From positions 66,001 to 130,000 of the forward strand of contig JAMPIV010013724.1 in assembly GCA_024509875.1 (NCBI GenBank): a stretch of 64,000 nt of DNA. Reading direction: 5' to 3'. The notes under the pieces were generated by a model, which had not been told where the DNA came from, did not search any database, and was given only the letters and a program-made list of their open reading frames with translations. This DNA is from Oreohelix idahoensis. Lineage: Eukaryota; Mollusca; Gastropoda; Stylommatophora; Oreohelicidae. The position numbers were made by a program, and so were the translations under genes. This document shows, piece after piece, positions 1 through 11,400 of this stretch (the stretch's first letter is position 1; every line of letters begins with the position of its first letter).

Positions 1-1400
1 GCTATCTGCCTAATCACCGATAAGACGGGTGCGCGCATCACAAAAGCTTGGAATACGGGGAGACAACTTATGGACAGACACCGAAAAGAGATAACTTTCT
101 GATAAAGTAATGAATTGTTACTTTTGGAACACGTGTCATATGAGGTTAACGACATGTTCGCGAGTCTGTACGCAATGCATCGTTTATCTTATTGCCATAT
201 ATGGTAATACGTGAACTTTTGCTTTATGCACCCTATTTTACGTAGAATATTTTGAAAGTACCACGCCCTCACCCGCCTGTTTGAAAATAATTGGAGCGTT
301 TATTTAACTCTATAACAAACAGATGCGTGGGAGATCGGGAATATAACGTGACACGTTTCAGTGTTGTTCCCCTGTGAAGATCGCTTGCCAAGATACCAGA
401 CCTTGCTAGAGTGAAGCCTAGAATTCAGAATTCCTTCTTAACATAACGGACACCATTTATTGGAAAATTTTGGACGGACTTTCTTAGCCCATGAAATCTC
501 TTTCATATTAAATAAGGAAACGGGACTGAGGAAACTGAAGGACCATACACGAACGAAGTCAGAGAGGGAACTTATTAAATTAACGACATCCCAGGCGCGT
601 GTAAGGGGCCGATTCAAATCTCTTTTATTCATCTGAGCAAAACGTCTGTGAGCTAGGATTGACGTAAGTTGTCATTTTACATACTATGTTTTATTACTAA
701 CATGTGAACTAACATATATATGTATATTACCATGTGAAGTTTAATATGTTAAAATCGCTATTGGATGTCTCAGTCATTTGAAGCTGGCAACCTCAACGTA
801 TAGAATGATGATTCATAAACCACCACTGCACGGGCTGGTGATTGCTTTATTGCTAGTTTCTTAATTATAACTAAAAGCAGAAAGTAGTCCCAAGTTCCCT
901 ACGGAGTAGGGAGGGAAAGACGAAAGAAATGATGTACATTCTAAGTATAAATACTTACAGTTTCAAGCAATGTAATTGTCCATATAAACATATTCACTTT
1001 AAAATTAATGTAAGTTGTCAAGCTTTAAAGCAGGTAAATGTCTATGTGAAAATATTCATTAAAAAATTAATGAAAGTTTCAAACTTTTCAAATCAGTGTA
1101 AACATAAATGAAAACATATTCAATTTATATTGTGAACACTTTTCAATCAGTGGAGATGTGAATGTAAACAGACTCTATCTGTATTATTAACCTTTCCATT
1201 TAAATGTAATGTAAAACTAAAGCTATTCAATTTAAATGTAAAGAAAGTTTTATCCAGAGGGATTAAATTTAATTCTCATCGAGGGTAAATTCTGAGATAA
1301 ATGGGATGGTAGAATAGAACAGGGGTGCATATAAGTATGTGTCGGGAAACGCAATACTGAGGACAGCGTTTCGTTTCTATTCTTTACCATAGTTATTGAT
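1..1400. other. Unrecognised AT-rich DNA, no gene seen
   Basis: Only short open frames occur on either strand and none resembles a known protein. There are A/T-rich low-complexity stretches, with loosely repeated TTTAAATGTAA-like words around 1,190-1,250. I see no LTR end, TIR or RNA gene. Confidence 0.5.
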
Positions 1401-1499
1401 GGTACCAGCAGAAAGTACTATCTCTGGAACCAAGTGAAGGTAGAAGTGGTGGTACCAGCAGAAAGTACTATCTCTGGAACCAAGTGAAGGTAGAAGTGG
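1401..1499. repeat. Perfect 50-bp tandem duplication (two copies)
   Basis: The block beginning GGTACCAGCAGAAAGTAC at 1,401 is repeated at 1,451 with no difference that I can see over 49 bases. It lies just left of the gypsy-1 insertion and is not found elsewhere in the window. It looks like a recent local duplication of unrecognised sequence. Confidence 0.9.
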
Positions 1500-1548
1500 A
1501 CTGACGTTGTGCGAGAAGCCATTATAAGAGGGTCTTATAGACAGACGC

Positions 1549-1553
1549 AGGAC
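1549..1553. repeat. Left target-site duplication AGGAC of gypsy-1
   Basis: AGGAC directly precedes the TG that opens the left LTR, and the same five bases directly follow the CA that closes the right LTR at 17,706. Five-base duplications are usual for Ty3/gypsy integration. The match shows that the outer ends of this 16 kb composite belong to one insertion. Confidence 0.88.
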
Positions 1554-3711
1554 TGTCGTAGATTTTTGATAGGAGAATTAAGACTAGGTTTGGTCCCTTC
1601 TGTATAGGTTTGAATAGGTGGTAGACTCAGTGAGAGTTAGTGAAAGGTAATAGAATTTCCACACACGTGAGATGATAAATTTTGATATAGTGGCTGTCTC
1701 TGAAAGCGAAAAGATTTCTTCTCTCTCTCACCTATCTTCTACAACAGTTGTTACAGCGTCAGACAGACCACACCAATATACAGATTACGTATATTTCTAT
1801 CACTCACAGGCACGCACATACACGTGACGACCGGTAAACACACAGACATGAAAAAACTATAACAATGATATATATATATTCTAGAACGAGCTGACCAAAC
1901 ACGATTATTAAGTTCAAGAGCGATTTTAATATCAGGAAAAATCGGCTCACAACATCAAAGAAAGTACATCAAGGGAAATACATATACACATAGTCATAAA
2001 AATTCAAGGAAATGTTGCAAGGATGATAGCCCCGTTATAGTGTTAACTCTAGGTTTAGCCCGGCCCCGTTAAGAGAACAGATGATGGCGCCCGAGTCACA
2101 GATACATAGGGTTTGAGTCTAAGAGTTTTCTTTGTTTTATCTCGTAATTATATGCACAGAGTTTGAAAAAAAATCTGATTTAACCTAAGACAAAAACACA
2201 AGAACTCTAGCCTTAGCAACAAATTATGCAGATTGAAAAAAACAAATAGGACAGCAACAGGGTGTCAAAGATATAATAGTGAAAATATCACTCAAACCAG
2301 AGTACACTCATTCATTCCGCCATGGCCTCTCATACAGGTACTCACGACTTTGCTCGCTGCCTCTTGGAACACACTGATTTTAGATTTTCACACAGACTCA
2401 AAAAAATGCAGTCTTCTGCCAAGAAGTCCCCAGTTCCAAAAGACGTAATTAACTCGGAGTCTCCGGGAACGACTACTTGGGTGTGCAAATTTGTTCAAAT
2501 GTCTGATTAAGTCACCTAACAGTTATTCCAGGCGCGGGAGTTAGCAGAGCACAGTGTCAATAGCGTAGGTTTCTAGAAATGATGAATGTCAGGTCGGTGC
2601 CTTCCCTCAGTATAGGATTCACTTTAGTCACACCACAGATTTGTCCACAAATATATATATATATATATAGTCGGGAAATGTTAGTTAATACTTGAAGTAT
2701 TTCGCGCCACCAGGCAGAAAAATTACGTAGAGTTTTCCCTAGAAGAAATTAAGATCTGGCTCCAAGGTCCAGTATTTATCATTACAGTCTTTGAAAACCC
2801 GTTATTGGGATATAGTATTTCTGGCTAACTCGGGTTGCATGTGCACTGTTAGACCAGTGGTACTTAAGAAACCCACGTGGTTCAAAATAAGGACTGTCTA
2901 TTTCTTCACAAGTATCGAAACTACTACTAGGTGCTGGTAAAGTTAGGGTCACCCCAAAACTTTCACTGTGTGGAGGAAAAAATAACACATATAATATAAT
3001 AAACAGAATCTGTACTGGTTATAACTTACATTTAAACTTGCAAGCAGAGAGCTTTGCTTATCATTTAAACTTCCCGTGACGTAAGTTATATTTAAAAATC
3101 AGCAATCCTCATGAATTAGGAACACGTGCGTATTCCGTCACCATTCATGAGGCTCGATTCTAGAGTTTATACGTTAGTTTAGAAAAATACACTCGACTGA
3201 GTATTAGCAGTTAAATTAAATTCATAAATAGCTACAATTGCCGTTATAAGCTAGAAATTTTAATTTTATTCTGCTTTCCACTGAATGCTTCCCTAGAAAA
3301 TATAATAGCCTACCACTTTATTTCTCTTCTGCGCTAAAGAAATAGATTAAAATGAATTAAGCGATTTAACACTTTAACACTCACAAAATCTATATATCTA
3401 TCATATTAATTACCTCAACCACAGAATTACAGGTAGTCGCACAACTTAAGAATAAAAATGCTGAAAATATTTCTGGAAGTCTAGAAGTTCGACAAATTGC
3501 CGAAACAAACTAAGATCTTCGCTAACAGCTATTCTGTTTACGAGCAACCTATCTACTGTGAGTCTATGAGCGAGAATGAAATTAAAGTTTCAAACTTGGC
3601 CAATATCTTTAAAATCGGACACAGGATCCTAATCTTATTTCGCCAAGCGAAATAGTCTCCCCTGTCCGTATAACACCTTCGTCCGCTTATCGCGTGACGT
3701 AACAGCCATCA

Positions 3712-4050
3712 GTGGCCGAGGGCTTGCATGAGTTGCAAATCTCAGACCACCGTCTGCAGTGCGGAGTGGATTTTCACGCTAAGCCGGGTTTTTGGACGAA
3801 AAACCTCATGCGTTTACTGAAATGCAGACTCTCTGTCTACTTTCCATGTCCCTCGGGTGAATTTTCACGCCCCAGGCCAGAGACCCTCAGACGAATGTCT
3901 AGCGAATGCTGTAAATTCACGCCTATCGTCCGACCAGCGCGACTGACATGTACGCAATACCACCCAGGTGCGATTCTCAGTTTTAGAGAAAGGAAAACAT
4001 GTAAAGTTTGCGAATTATATGAAAATAATATTCGCAAAACGAATGGATGA
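3712..4050 (+). other. Open frame of 112 codons inside the gypsy-1 LTR
   Basis: The same frame is open in the other LTR at 17,262-17,600 with about one residue changed. Because the two LTRs are nearly identical, this conservation is expected from recent copying and does not show selection. The product is rich in Arg, Cys and Pro and I do not recognise it. Within it, a word close to ATTTTCACGC recurs about every 90 bases. It runs antisense to the element. I regard it as probably non-coding. Confidence 0.35.
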
Positions 4051-4086
4051 AAAATTTACAGGAAAAAGGAAATACCGAGATAATAA

Positions 4087-4364
4087 AAGAACGAACGAAC
4101 GAACGAACGAACGAACGAACGAACGAACGAACGAACGAACTTTATTTTCAAAGGGTTGAGAATTGGGCACGCAGGCCCGTCTGACATTCTGCCCTTCCTT
4201 TCTCTCACCTTTCATACTGAATTCATTTATTCTCATATGCATTTTACATATCAAATTCAAGGAATTCAACGTTGTAAAGTAAAATAATAATATAGCACAC
4301 TCATATTAACATTAATTACTTATAAGCATGACATAACATATGTTGAAAAGTACAAACATTATCA
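4087..4364 (-). mobile_element. CR1/L2-like LINE 3' end, copy 1, with (GTTC)n tail
   Basis: Read on the minus strand, this piece ends in AATAAAGTTCGTTCG repeats. The segment next to the tail (4,141-4,205) matches the 3' end of the large LINE at 39,148-39,235, including the words GCAGGCCCGTCT and CATTCTGCCCTTCC in plus orientation. The (AACG)n tail covers about 4,088-4,140. It is a 5'-truncated insertion into the left LTR: the uninterrupted LTR at 17,630-17,650 shows the empty site. Confidence 0.75.
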
Positions 4365-4751
<387 letters not shown>

Positions 4752-4752
<1 letters not shown>

Positions 4753-4857
4753 ACGAACGAACAAACTTTATTTTCAAAGGGTTTAGAATTGGTCACGCAG
4801 GCCCGTCTAACATTCTGCCCTTCCTTTCTCTCTTCTTCCATAGTTAATCTAATTAAT
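4752..4857 (-). mobile_element. CR1/L2-like LINE 3' end, copy 2
   Basis: A second, shorter copy of the same LINE 3' end: a few GAAC units, CTTTATTTTCAAAGGG, then the GCAGGCCCGTCTAACATTC segment. On the minus strand its tail reads GTTC units followed by the TATC array, so the microsatellite sits where the LINE tail should be. The LTR resumes at about 4,858 with TAATTCGAGTG. Confidence 0.7.
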
Positions 4858-4923
4858 CTAATTCGAGTGAAAGAATAGGAAGAAGATGTAGGAAATTAAA
4901 TGAATATAAACCCTACGTGACAG

Positions 4924-4940
4924 AGCCTCCCCCCTTTAAG
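4924..4940 (-). promoter_or_regulatory. Polypurine tract (PPT) of gypsy-1
   Basis: On the minus strand the sequence reads TTAAAGGGGGGAGGCTC and then the TG that opens the 3' LTR. A purine run directly against the 3' LTR is the expected plus-strand primer for LTR-retrotransposon replication. Confidence 0.8.
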
Positions 4941-5049
4941 ATATGGAAGCACTCCATGTCTACGTTATGGAGTTTAATTTCCTATAACCGTAGCTTCGGG
5001 GTGTCTGTCTTCTTCCCTCTCCTCTTCCACCTCCATCTCTGTCCAATTC

Positions 5050-5388
5050 CTACTCAAGTCCACTCCTCAAAGTTTCCTTCCCCTGGAATGTCTCATATGC
5101 GCGCTTGAAAGAGCGTCGCCGCTTCTGACATTTTTGAAAGATTTCCTGTGATAGCGGTGGAATATTCCTGCCACTATCGTCATCTTCGTCAGTTTTGGCG
5201 ATCGTCAGGAGATGGTCGGAGGTTGGCACTGGTTTTTCCAAGTATTTCTTTAGTAGGTTCACATGGTAGACCTTCTCCTTTCCTTTGATAGAGATCTGAT
5301 AATTGGTTCTCCAGATCTTTTTCAGGACGGTGAACGGCCCTTGCCACCCGATGCGTAGTTTGTTGCTTCCGGTTGGCAACAACAACAA
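5050..5388 (-). pseudogene. Integrase C-terminal (GPY/F-like) segment of gypsy-1
   Basis: The translation contains a G-x-GPF-type motif (GWQGPFTVLKKIWRTNYQI) followed by a lysine-rich stretch ending VYHVNLLKKYL, as in the C-terminal DNA-binding part of gypsy integrases. It lies downstream of the catalytic core at 5,515-6,552. It is nominally in the same frame, but the DNA between is closed by a stop and reads sensibly only in other frames, so indels separate the two parts. The PPT and 3' LTR follow. Confidence 0.75.
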
Positions 5389-5514
5389 GACTTTATCACC
5401 TGGTTGTCCAGTTCTCTCTCCTTTGCTGCTTGATTGTATCGGTTAGCGTGCTTTTGCACGAGCTTTCTTAAAGTTTCTGTTGCTAGGTCCCATCCTAGCT
5501 GTTCTTTCCTTCAA

Positions 5515-6552
5515 TTAAAATACATATCTACTGGCTGAGACGACTGTCTCATCCGCCTTCTGGTCTGTAAGGGACCGAAGTACTGCTTCAAGCGGCCCCT
5601 TTATAGGTCTGGCGACTAAAAGCGTAGCGGGCGGAAAGCCTGTGGTAGTTATGGGGAGATTCTCTGTAGCCAAAATAGGGCTGCAGGAATACAGGTCCCA
5701 ATCCTCTTCAGGTTTCACTTGTGCCAGCTTACTTAGCATCATGGTGAGGTTTCCATTAGCACGTTCCACGAGCCCATTTCCGGCCGGATGGTACGGGCTG
5801 GTGTGGATGTGTTTGGCCCTCAAGATCTTAAAGATCTCCTCCATTAACAGGCTACGGAATTGGGATCCATTGTCCGTCAAAACTTGTTGAGGGAATCCCA
5901 ACCGTGTAAAGATCTGCACTAGGGCTTCTGCGACATGCTTGGCATCTGCGCATGTTAGCGGGATAGCTTCTGCCCATAAAGTGCATGTATCGACTAAGGT
6001 CAGGATGAACCTGTTCCTTCTTTTAGTCCTTTCGAAAGGCCCTAAAATGTCGATCACAACCCGTTCGAATGGTGTTCCCATTATTGGCATTTCACCCATG
6101 TGGACTGGGGGTGTCCGTTGCTTGGGTGGTACACGTTGGCACTGGGCACAGGATTTGACGTACCTGATAATATCAGTGTTTACTCCTGGCCACCAATAAT
6201 GAGTGGTTATACGTTGGTTTGTGGCGTTCTGTCCCATATGTCCGCTAAAGGGAAGAGAGTGCCCCATTTCTAGGATTTGGCTTCTGTACTGTTTCGGTAC
6301 TAGGAGCTGGTTGTAACCTTGGTCAGGCTTGCCCGTTCTCCGATAAAGTACGCCATCCTCAGAAAAAATGTCCCCGTGCTGTTTGGGTTCCTTAGCCATG
6401 GGCAGTTTCCTAAAGCAGGGTGCCAAAGTAGGGTCCTTGTATTGCGCTTCTTTAAGTTCCATAGGTAACAAATTAGGCGCAGGCTCCCGTTCCTTCTTGG
6501 TTTGCCCGCTTGTAGTTAAAGTTCCTGGATTTCCCCGGTCCCAACTACACAC
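5515..6552 (-). CDS. Integrase catalytic region of gypsy-1
   Basis: This 345-residue frame carries an HHCC zinc-binding motif (His98, His105, Cys135, Cys138) and a complete DD35E triad: Asp168 in VVIDILGPF, Asp227 in LTDNGSQF and Glu263 in NGLVERANG, with 35 residues between the last two. Integrase inserts the element cDNA into host DNA. The start is arbitrary because in an intact element this would lie inside a Gag-Pol polyprotein. Upstream one expects RT and RNase H, but the protease frame comes next, so those domains have been lost. A stop at 5,515 cuts off the C-terminal domain. Confidence 0.88.
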   Translation of the reverse strand: MCSWDRGNPGTLTTSGQTKKEREPAPNLLPMELKEAQYKDPTLAPCFRKLPMAKEPKQHGDIFSEDGVLYRRTGKPDQGYNQLLVPKQYRSQILEMGHSLPFSGHMGQNATNQRITTHYWWPGVNTDIIRYVKSCAQCQRVPPKQRTPPVHMGEMPIMGTPFERVVIDILGPFERTKRRNRFILTLVDTCTLWAEAIPLTCADAKHVAEALVQIFTRLGFPQQVLTDNGSQFRSLLMEEIFKILRAKHIHTSPYHPAGNGLVERANGNLTMMLSKLAQVKPEEDWDLYSCSPILATENLPITTTGFPPATLLVARPIKGPLEAVLRSLTDQKADETVVSASRYVF

Positions 6553-6637
6553 GTATATCTCGCATCTTCAGTTTTGCCCTTAGATCCTTGTTTCCTTGTA
6601 TTTGCGCTTCTCCTAAGTCCCACTGGGGTAACAGATG

Positions 6638-7063
6638 TTAGGCGCCAGCTCCACACACTGATGGTTCGCGCTTTTGCATCTCACTCACAACCTTACTTTG
6701 CCACAGTCTGGTCAGAAGGTTTCCCAACCACACGTATCTCCCGCCAAGTATGACTGGGTAGATGGGATCATCCATAACAGCCGCTTTGATCACACCTCTG
6801 ACAAAGTCAGAGTGTATCTCCACCAATGCGATGGGAAGCGCTGTGGGTGCATCACTCTTACGAACTCCACAAAGTTGGACGGTCTCTGCTGTCTCTTGCC
6901 CTGGGCTGACCACGTGTCTGGCAACAATGCAATCATACGAGAGCCCCGTCTCAAATAAGCAAGAAGTTTGAGAACCGTTCAAAGTAACAGTACCTCGCGT
7001 TGAGGGTCTATCCCCAACAGGTTGGGAATCACTGTCAATAATTCCGCCTTGCGAGACTGTCAA
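6638..7063 (-). pseudogene. Retropepsin-like protease region of gypsy-1, active site degraded
   Basis: The layout is that of a retrotransposon aspartic protease: a flap-like middle and a late VILGGRYVW motif. The active-site triplet expected as DTG appears in CLFETGLSYD, with Glu in place of the catalytic Asp, so it is probably inactive. It lies in the same frame as gag, one stop codon (TAA at 7,079-7,081) downstream, as in gag-pro fusions. After it the sequence jumps to the integrase linker. Confidence 0.75.
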
Positions 7064-7078
7064 TAAGCATCCGATGCG

Positions 7079-8254
7079 TTATGGCTCGGTGTGCTCGGTC
7101 TGATCATATGTCCCGTGCTCGGGGGTTCTCCCTTTGCCACCTTGTCCTTTCTGGCTACGCTGCCATGTAGGGCGGTCGGGTTGATCAGACTGTTTGGGGT
7201 GGTTGGGGTACTTGTTCTTGTAGAACTTGGATTTTTCAGGAGGGGGGTTTTGAGGTCCAGTTTCTCTGTGGTTGTTTTGGTTAGAAGCCTGAGAAGATTG
7301 CTCTAGGTTATGTTTTCGAAAATGCTCCTCTGTCGGTTTCCGCTTTGTGGCCGGTAGTTTAGCCAGCGCATTGTGATAACGCTCAGACTTTTCCAAAATG
7401 TCTTCAAGTTTTTCTGCCCCCTGCTCAGCGAGAAATCTCCGGGTATCAGCAGACAAAGTGTTCTTTATTTGTTCAGTTAGAACAAGTTCCTCAAGACCTT
7501 CATAGGTAGAGGGGAGCTGCGAAAGCTCAAGGCACTTTGTTAGATATCCCTTAAGACGGGATGAGAACTGGTGAAAAGTTTCAGAATTCTCTTTCCGGCT
7601 GTTGCGAAACAGTTGCAAAAACTTGCGAGCGTTCATTTCAAAGCGCTCCAGTAACGCTTTCTTCAACACATCGTAGTCGTCTTGTTGGCTACTTTCCAGC
7701 TTAGAATAAACATCATAAGCAGAACCTTTTAGGGCCTGGGAAAGTTTCATATTCCAACGCGACCTCTCTAACCCGTACAGAGTTGCAATTTTCTCAAATT
7801 TTTCTAACCATGTGTCAATCTTCTCATTTGGACAAGGGAAAGATTCTAGCGGAAAAGACATAGCAGTGAGGTGAAGAGATTGACTGTTAGAAGGATCAGT
7901 AAAGGAAGAATGAGGAGAAGACTCTCCATTGGTGGAGGTAGAGGCAGCGCCACGACTTTGAAGTTCTAGAGCTTTAAGAGCCAACTCATGTTGTCTCTCC
8001 TTCTCTCTTTCCTCATGCTGTCTCTCCTTCTCTTTTTCCTCATGCTGCATCCTGCGAATTTCCATTTCCTCCTCAATCTTCTTCTGCTGTAATAGCCGGT
8101 CTTCTGCTTCTTTCCTCCTAGCTTCTTCTGCTTTCCTCTCCGCATCATATCTCTCAAGTTCGTCCCTGACAAAAGCTTTCGCTTCCTCTCCTTCCAGTCC
8201 CTCCTCTCTCGCTTCGTCCCTGAGGAGTTGTCTAAGTTTTGCCCTCTCGGCCAT
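7079..8254 (-). CDS. Gag of gypsy-1 (coiled coil plus SCAN/capsid-like domain)
   Basis: The 391-residue product starts MAERAKLRQLL. It has a long Glu/Lys/Arg-rich coiled coil (about residues 10-100), a Ser/Thr linker, then a capsid-like region (about 130-300) with SFPCPNEKIDTWLEKFEKI and a downstream LLERFEMNARKFLQLFRNSR segment typical of SCAN-like Gag. The C-terminus is basic and Gln/Gly-rich, and I see no complete CCHC knuckle. The start is supported by matching MTERV starts in the gypsy-2 copies at 39,127 and 48,971. It is expected to package element RNA. Confidence 0.85.
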   Translation of the reverse strand: MAERAKLRQLLRDEAREEGLEGEEAKAFVRDELERYDAERKAEEARRKEAEDRLLQQKKIEEEMEIRRMQHEEKEKERQHEEREKERQHELALKALELQSRGAASTSTNGESSPHSSFTDPSNSQSLHLTAMSFPLESFPCPNEKIDTWLEKFEKIATLYGLERSRWNMKLSQALKGSAYDVYSKLESSQQDDYDVLKKALLERFEMNARKFLQLFRNSRKENSETFHQFSSRLKGYLTKCLELSQLPSTYEGLEELVLTEQIKNTLSADTRRFLAEQGAEKLEDILEKSERYHNALAKLPATKRKPTEEHFRKHNLEQSSQASNQNNHRETGPQNPPPEKSKFYKNKYPNHPKQSDQPDRPTWQRSQKGQGGKGRTPEHGTYDQTEHTEP

Positions 8255-8428
8255 ATTATGTCAGTGACTGAGACTAGTGGAGAAAAAAAATAGGAAAAAG
8301 GATACACTGACTCCTACCACTTACGAGAAAAAAATGTACCAAAAATTCAAAAGATGATATCCTTAACCCTGGGATACCTCCTCCAAAGTAAAATCTAACT
8401 ATCGCTACTATTATCGGCAATAAAGCAC
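8255..8428 (-). mobile_element. Leader of gypsy-1, part 1 (next to gag)
   Basis: The sequence between the gag start and the plus-strand insertion aligns loosely with the gypsy-2 leader at about 49,040-49,145, sharing words such as CTACTATTATCGGCAATAA against TTGCTATTATCTGTCAATT. The leader resumes at about 12,206. Confidence 0.6.
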
Positions 8429-11400
8429 TGTTGCGTGATAAATTCTCGCAACATCGTTTTATTTCAATATCTGTTTTATAACGCAAGGGCAACAACTGCT
8501 TGAAATTTATAGTCACTTTTCTCGGTAAGCATTTGTCTTCTCGCGTTGGTATCGAATGCAGTTAACTTTTGAGCTGTGGTCATTTTTGCGCTGGACTGCG
8601 CATGACTTGTCTTGTTGTTTGGTCGATCGGTTTCCGCCCACCACTAGTGGGAGTGAGCGATTTGGAATGGCGAAAGAGATGCCTCGTTGAAGAGGGGATC
8701 TCCGCTTTTTTTTGTTCTGTCAGGGATGTGTAGTCCTCTTATGGATATTTCGTTTAGTCGAGATAATACCTCTAGTGTTTTCCCACATGTCGGGAGGCGT
8801 GATATTTCTGTGTATTTCATGAAAGCAAGGTAAATTGACTTTTTCATTAACTCTATCGATTTTGGGTCGTGAGCGATTTCGATTCATAGCCTGTCTCCGA
8901 AAGTCGTCGTCACGAGATGTTCTTTTCCAGCTCACATGTCGCTGCATTGTACTGCATCGGTTGATGCATGTACCAAGGACCATTACTTGCTACTTTGTTA
9001 AATGAACTAGGTTTAGAAAACCTTTATTATCTAGAGGATATTCTTGAGGACATTATTTATACTTCGGCAGACGTGTCTGTCTTGCTGAAGTCAAACTAAG
9101 GAGAGTGAACTGATCTCATACATCTGGTTATCTCCTGGCTGTTATAGAAAAGGATGGAGTTGTTCACCTGACTACATTTACAGCACTTTGAAATATAACA
9201 TGCATCTGACTCATCATTGTAATGCTGTCTACCGTTTATTGCTGTATTGAATGTTGCTGTGATAATGACTGTTTGATGTGCCTACACATTTGCGTAACCA
9301 TTTTGTCACTGTGGCGTCCACAATAAATAATGAAGAAAAACGTCAACGGCTGTTTCAAGACTCATTGACTTTATACGTCGTGAGTTTACTGACGTCCTAT
9401 GTGGATTGCCCTGTTATTGTTGCATGAACATTGTTTTGACTGAACACATCTACACACTACACAAAACCAGACATGCGGATGCCATCCATCATCATATGGC
9501 ATCACGCATCATTTGGTGGCCATAAGCTGGTTTGATTCTGGTACTAGCAAACACGGGGTCCCTTACCCACTTCATTTTCAACAAGAATTCATCAGCATCC
9601 TTCAAGAAATTAACATTCTTCAATACAGTCAACATCTTCAAAATTTTCAAAGTACTCGGCGTTGCCCGGTAAAAGTCAAAATTTCAACTTTTTGACGGAA
9701 ACAAGAATTTGACAGTACCCGGCGTTGTTACATGTTGCCGGATAACTCGGACTGCTGTTATCTTTTACGCAAGTCAAGCAAGTTGCTGCTGTCAAGGTTC
9801 CAGTGCTGTCGTTTTTTGAGAAGGTCAAGTGCCGGTTGAAACGGGTTGTTTTCTGAAGAAGGCCAAGTACCGATTTCCATCAACTTACTTTTGGATTAGA
9901 AGGTCAAGTGCCGAAACAACTCAACACACAGTATTTCAGAAGCTCTTGTACCATCGTGTTAGCAGTGGAAGCAGTTCAGATGTGCCATCATCGTTGGAGC
10001 TTCGCTCTTTAGGACGTTGATTGACATCCGTTTTTTCTGCTGTTCTACGATTGGAAGCCTTTAAGTTAAGTGGCCTGTTTGTATGTAAACTGTGCCCTTA
10101 TACTTCTGCTGAGTCTTCTGTGTATCATCTCATTCTATATGTTATATGTCTATATGTTATTTGTATATTTATATGTTTATATTTCAGCGGGTTCTCGGTT
10201 GGGTGGTGTCTCCGTTAGATTATGCCACGTTATAGAGGTCGTCTATTGTGAGCGTTTTCTGTAGGGTTTGCAAATTTCCGATACTGGAATTTGCTAAGCG
10301 ACTTCTGTTGCTATTTATGTTAGCTGTGATGACATGTTTTAATATTGTTTTCGTTATTATTTCACATTCTTTAGTTTTGTTGTGATTTGTTTGTATTTGT
10401 TAGCCTACTCTTGTCTATAATTTAGTTTCATACAACATTTTTGTTTATACACTGTGGTGTCATGTATTTTGTTTAATTCTATCGCAGATATCGTCACATT
10501 TTTTGTGATATTTCATTAATTTCTGCTTTATTTTTAGTTGATTTCTGCGAAAGTTTTTGTATTGTTGCTGATCTTTGTTATTGTTTACATTGTTATTGTT
10601 TACATTGTTTGTATTGTTTACATTTTCAATGTTTACATTCTGCATGTGTTTACATAGTCATTGTTTACAGTTATAGTAATTAGTTAATGGGCTATGCTAA
10701 TGCACTGTTACTACTATACTGATGATAAATGAATGATGAATAGTGTCGTGCACTATTGAATGAGAAGTGCACTTATGATCAAGATTTGAGTGCTGATATT
10801 TCATATACAAGTTCTTTGATTGGAGACTTGTTTCCCACAGAGACTGGGATAATATAATGTGATGTGAATATACAAGTGCTTAATTAAGACTTGTTACACT
10901 TAGGTTTGAAATAAATTAGTTAATTATTTCAGGTTTTGGACTCATATGTTAGACAACATGTCTACATTTGAGCACTTTATTGAGCAGGGTAAATTGCTTG
11001 GGAAGACTGGTGATAAGTTAGAAGAATTTGCAACTGCTCGATATGATAAAGCAATGGAAGCTGAACAAAAGAAACTGCATATGGAAGCTGAACAAAAGAA
11101 ACTGCAGATGCAGGTGGATGAAAAGAGATTCCAAATGGAAATGGAAAAACAAAAAAGGGAATCAGAAGCTGAGGAAAGAAAGCTACAGCTAGAAGCTGAG
11201 AATAAAAGACTTGAAAAAGAGGCTGAGAATAAAAGACTTGAAAAAGAAGCGGAGAATAAAAGACTAGAAATGCAGGCTCAAGCTGAAGAAAGGAAGTTAC
11301 AAAGAGAGGCTGATGAGAGGAAAGCAAAAATGGAACATGAAGAAAAACTCTTAGCTTTAGAGTTGGAGAAATTGAAATTGACGAGCATGAGTAATGGTAA

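Noticed and set aside
3700..3800. A tRNA- or SINE-like head (GTGGCCGAGGGCTTGCAT)
   Set aside because: An A-box-like word is present but no B box follows at the right distance and no acceptor pairing was seen.
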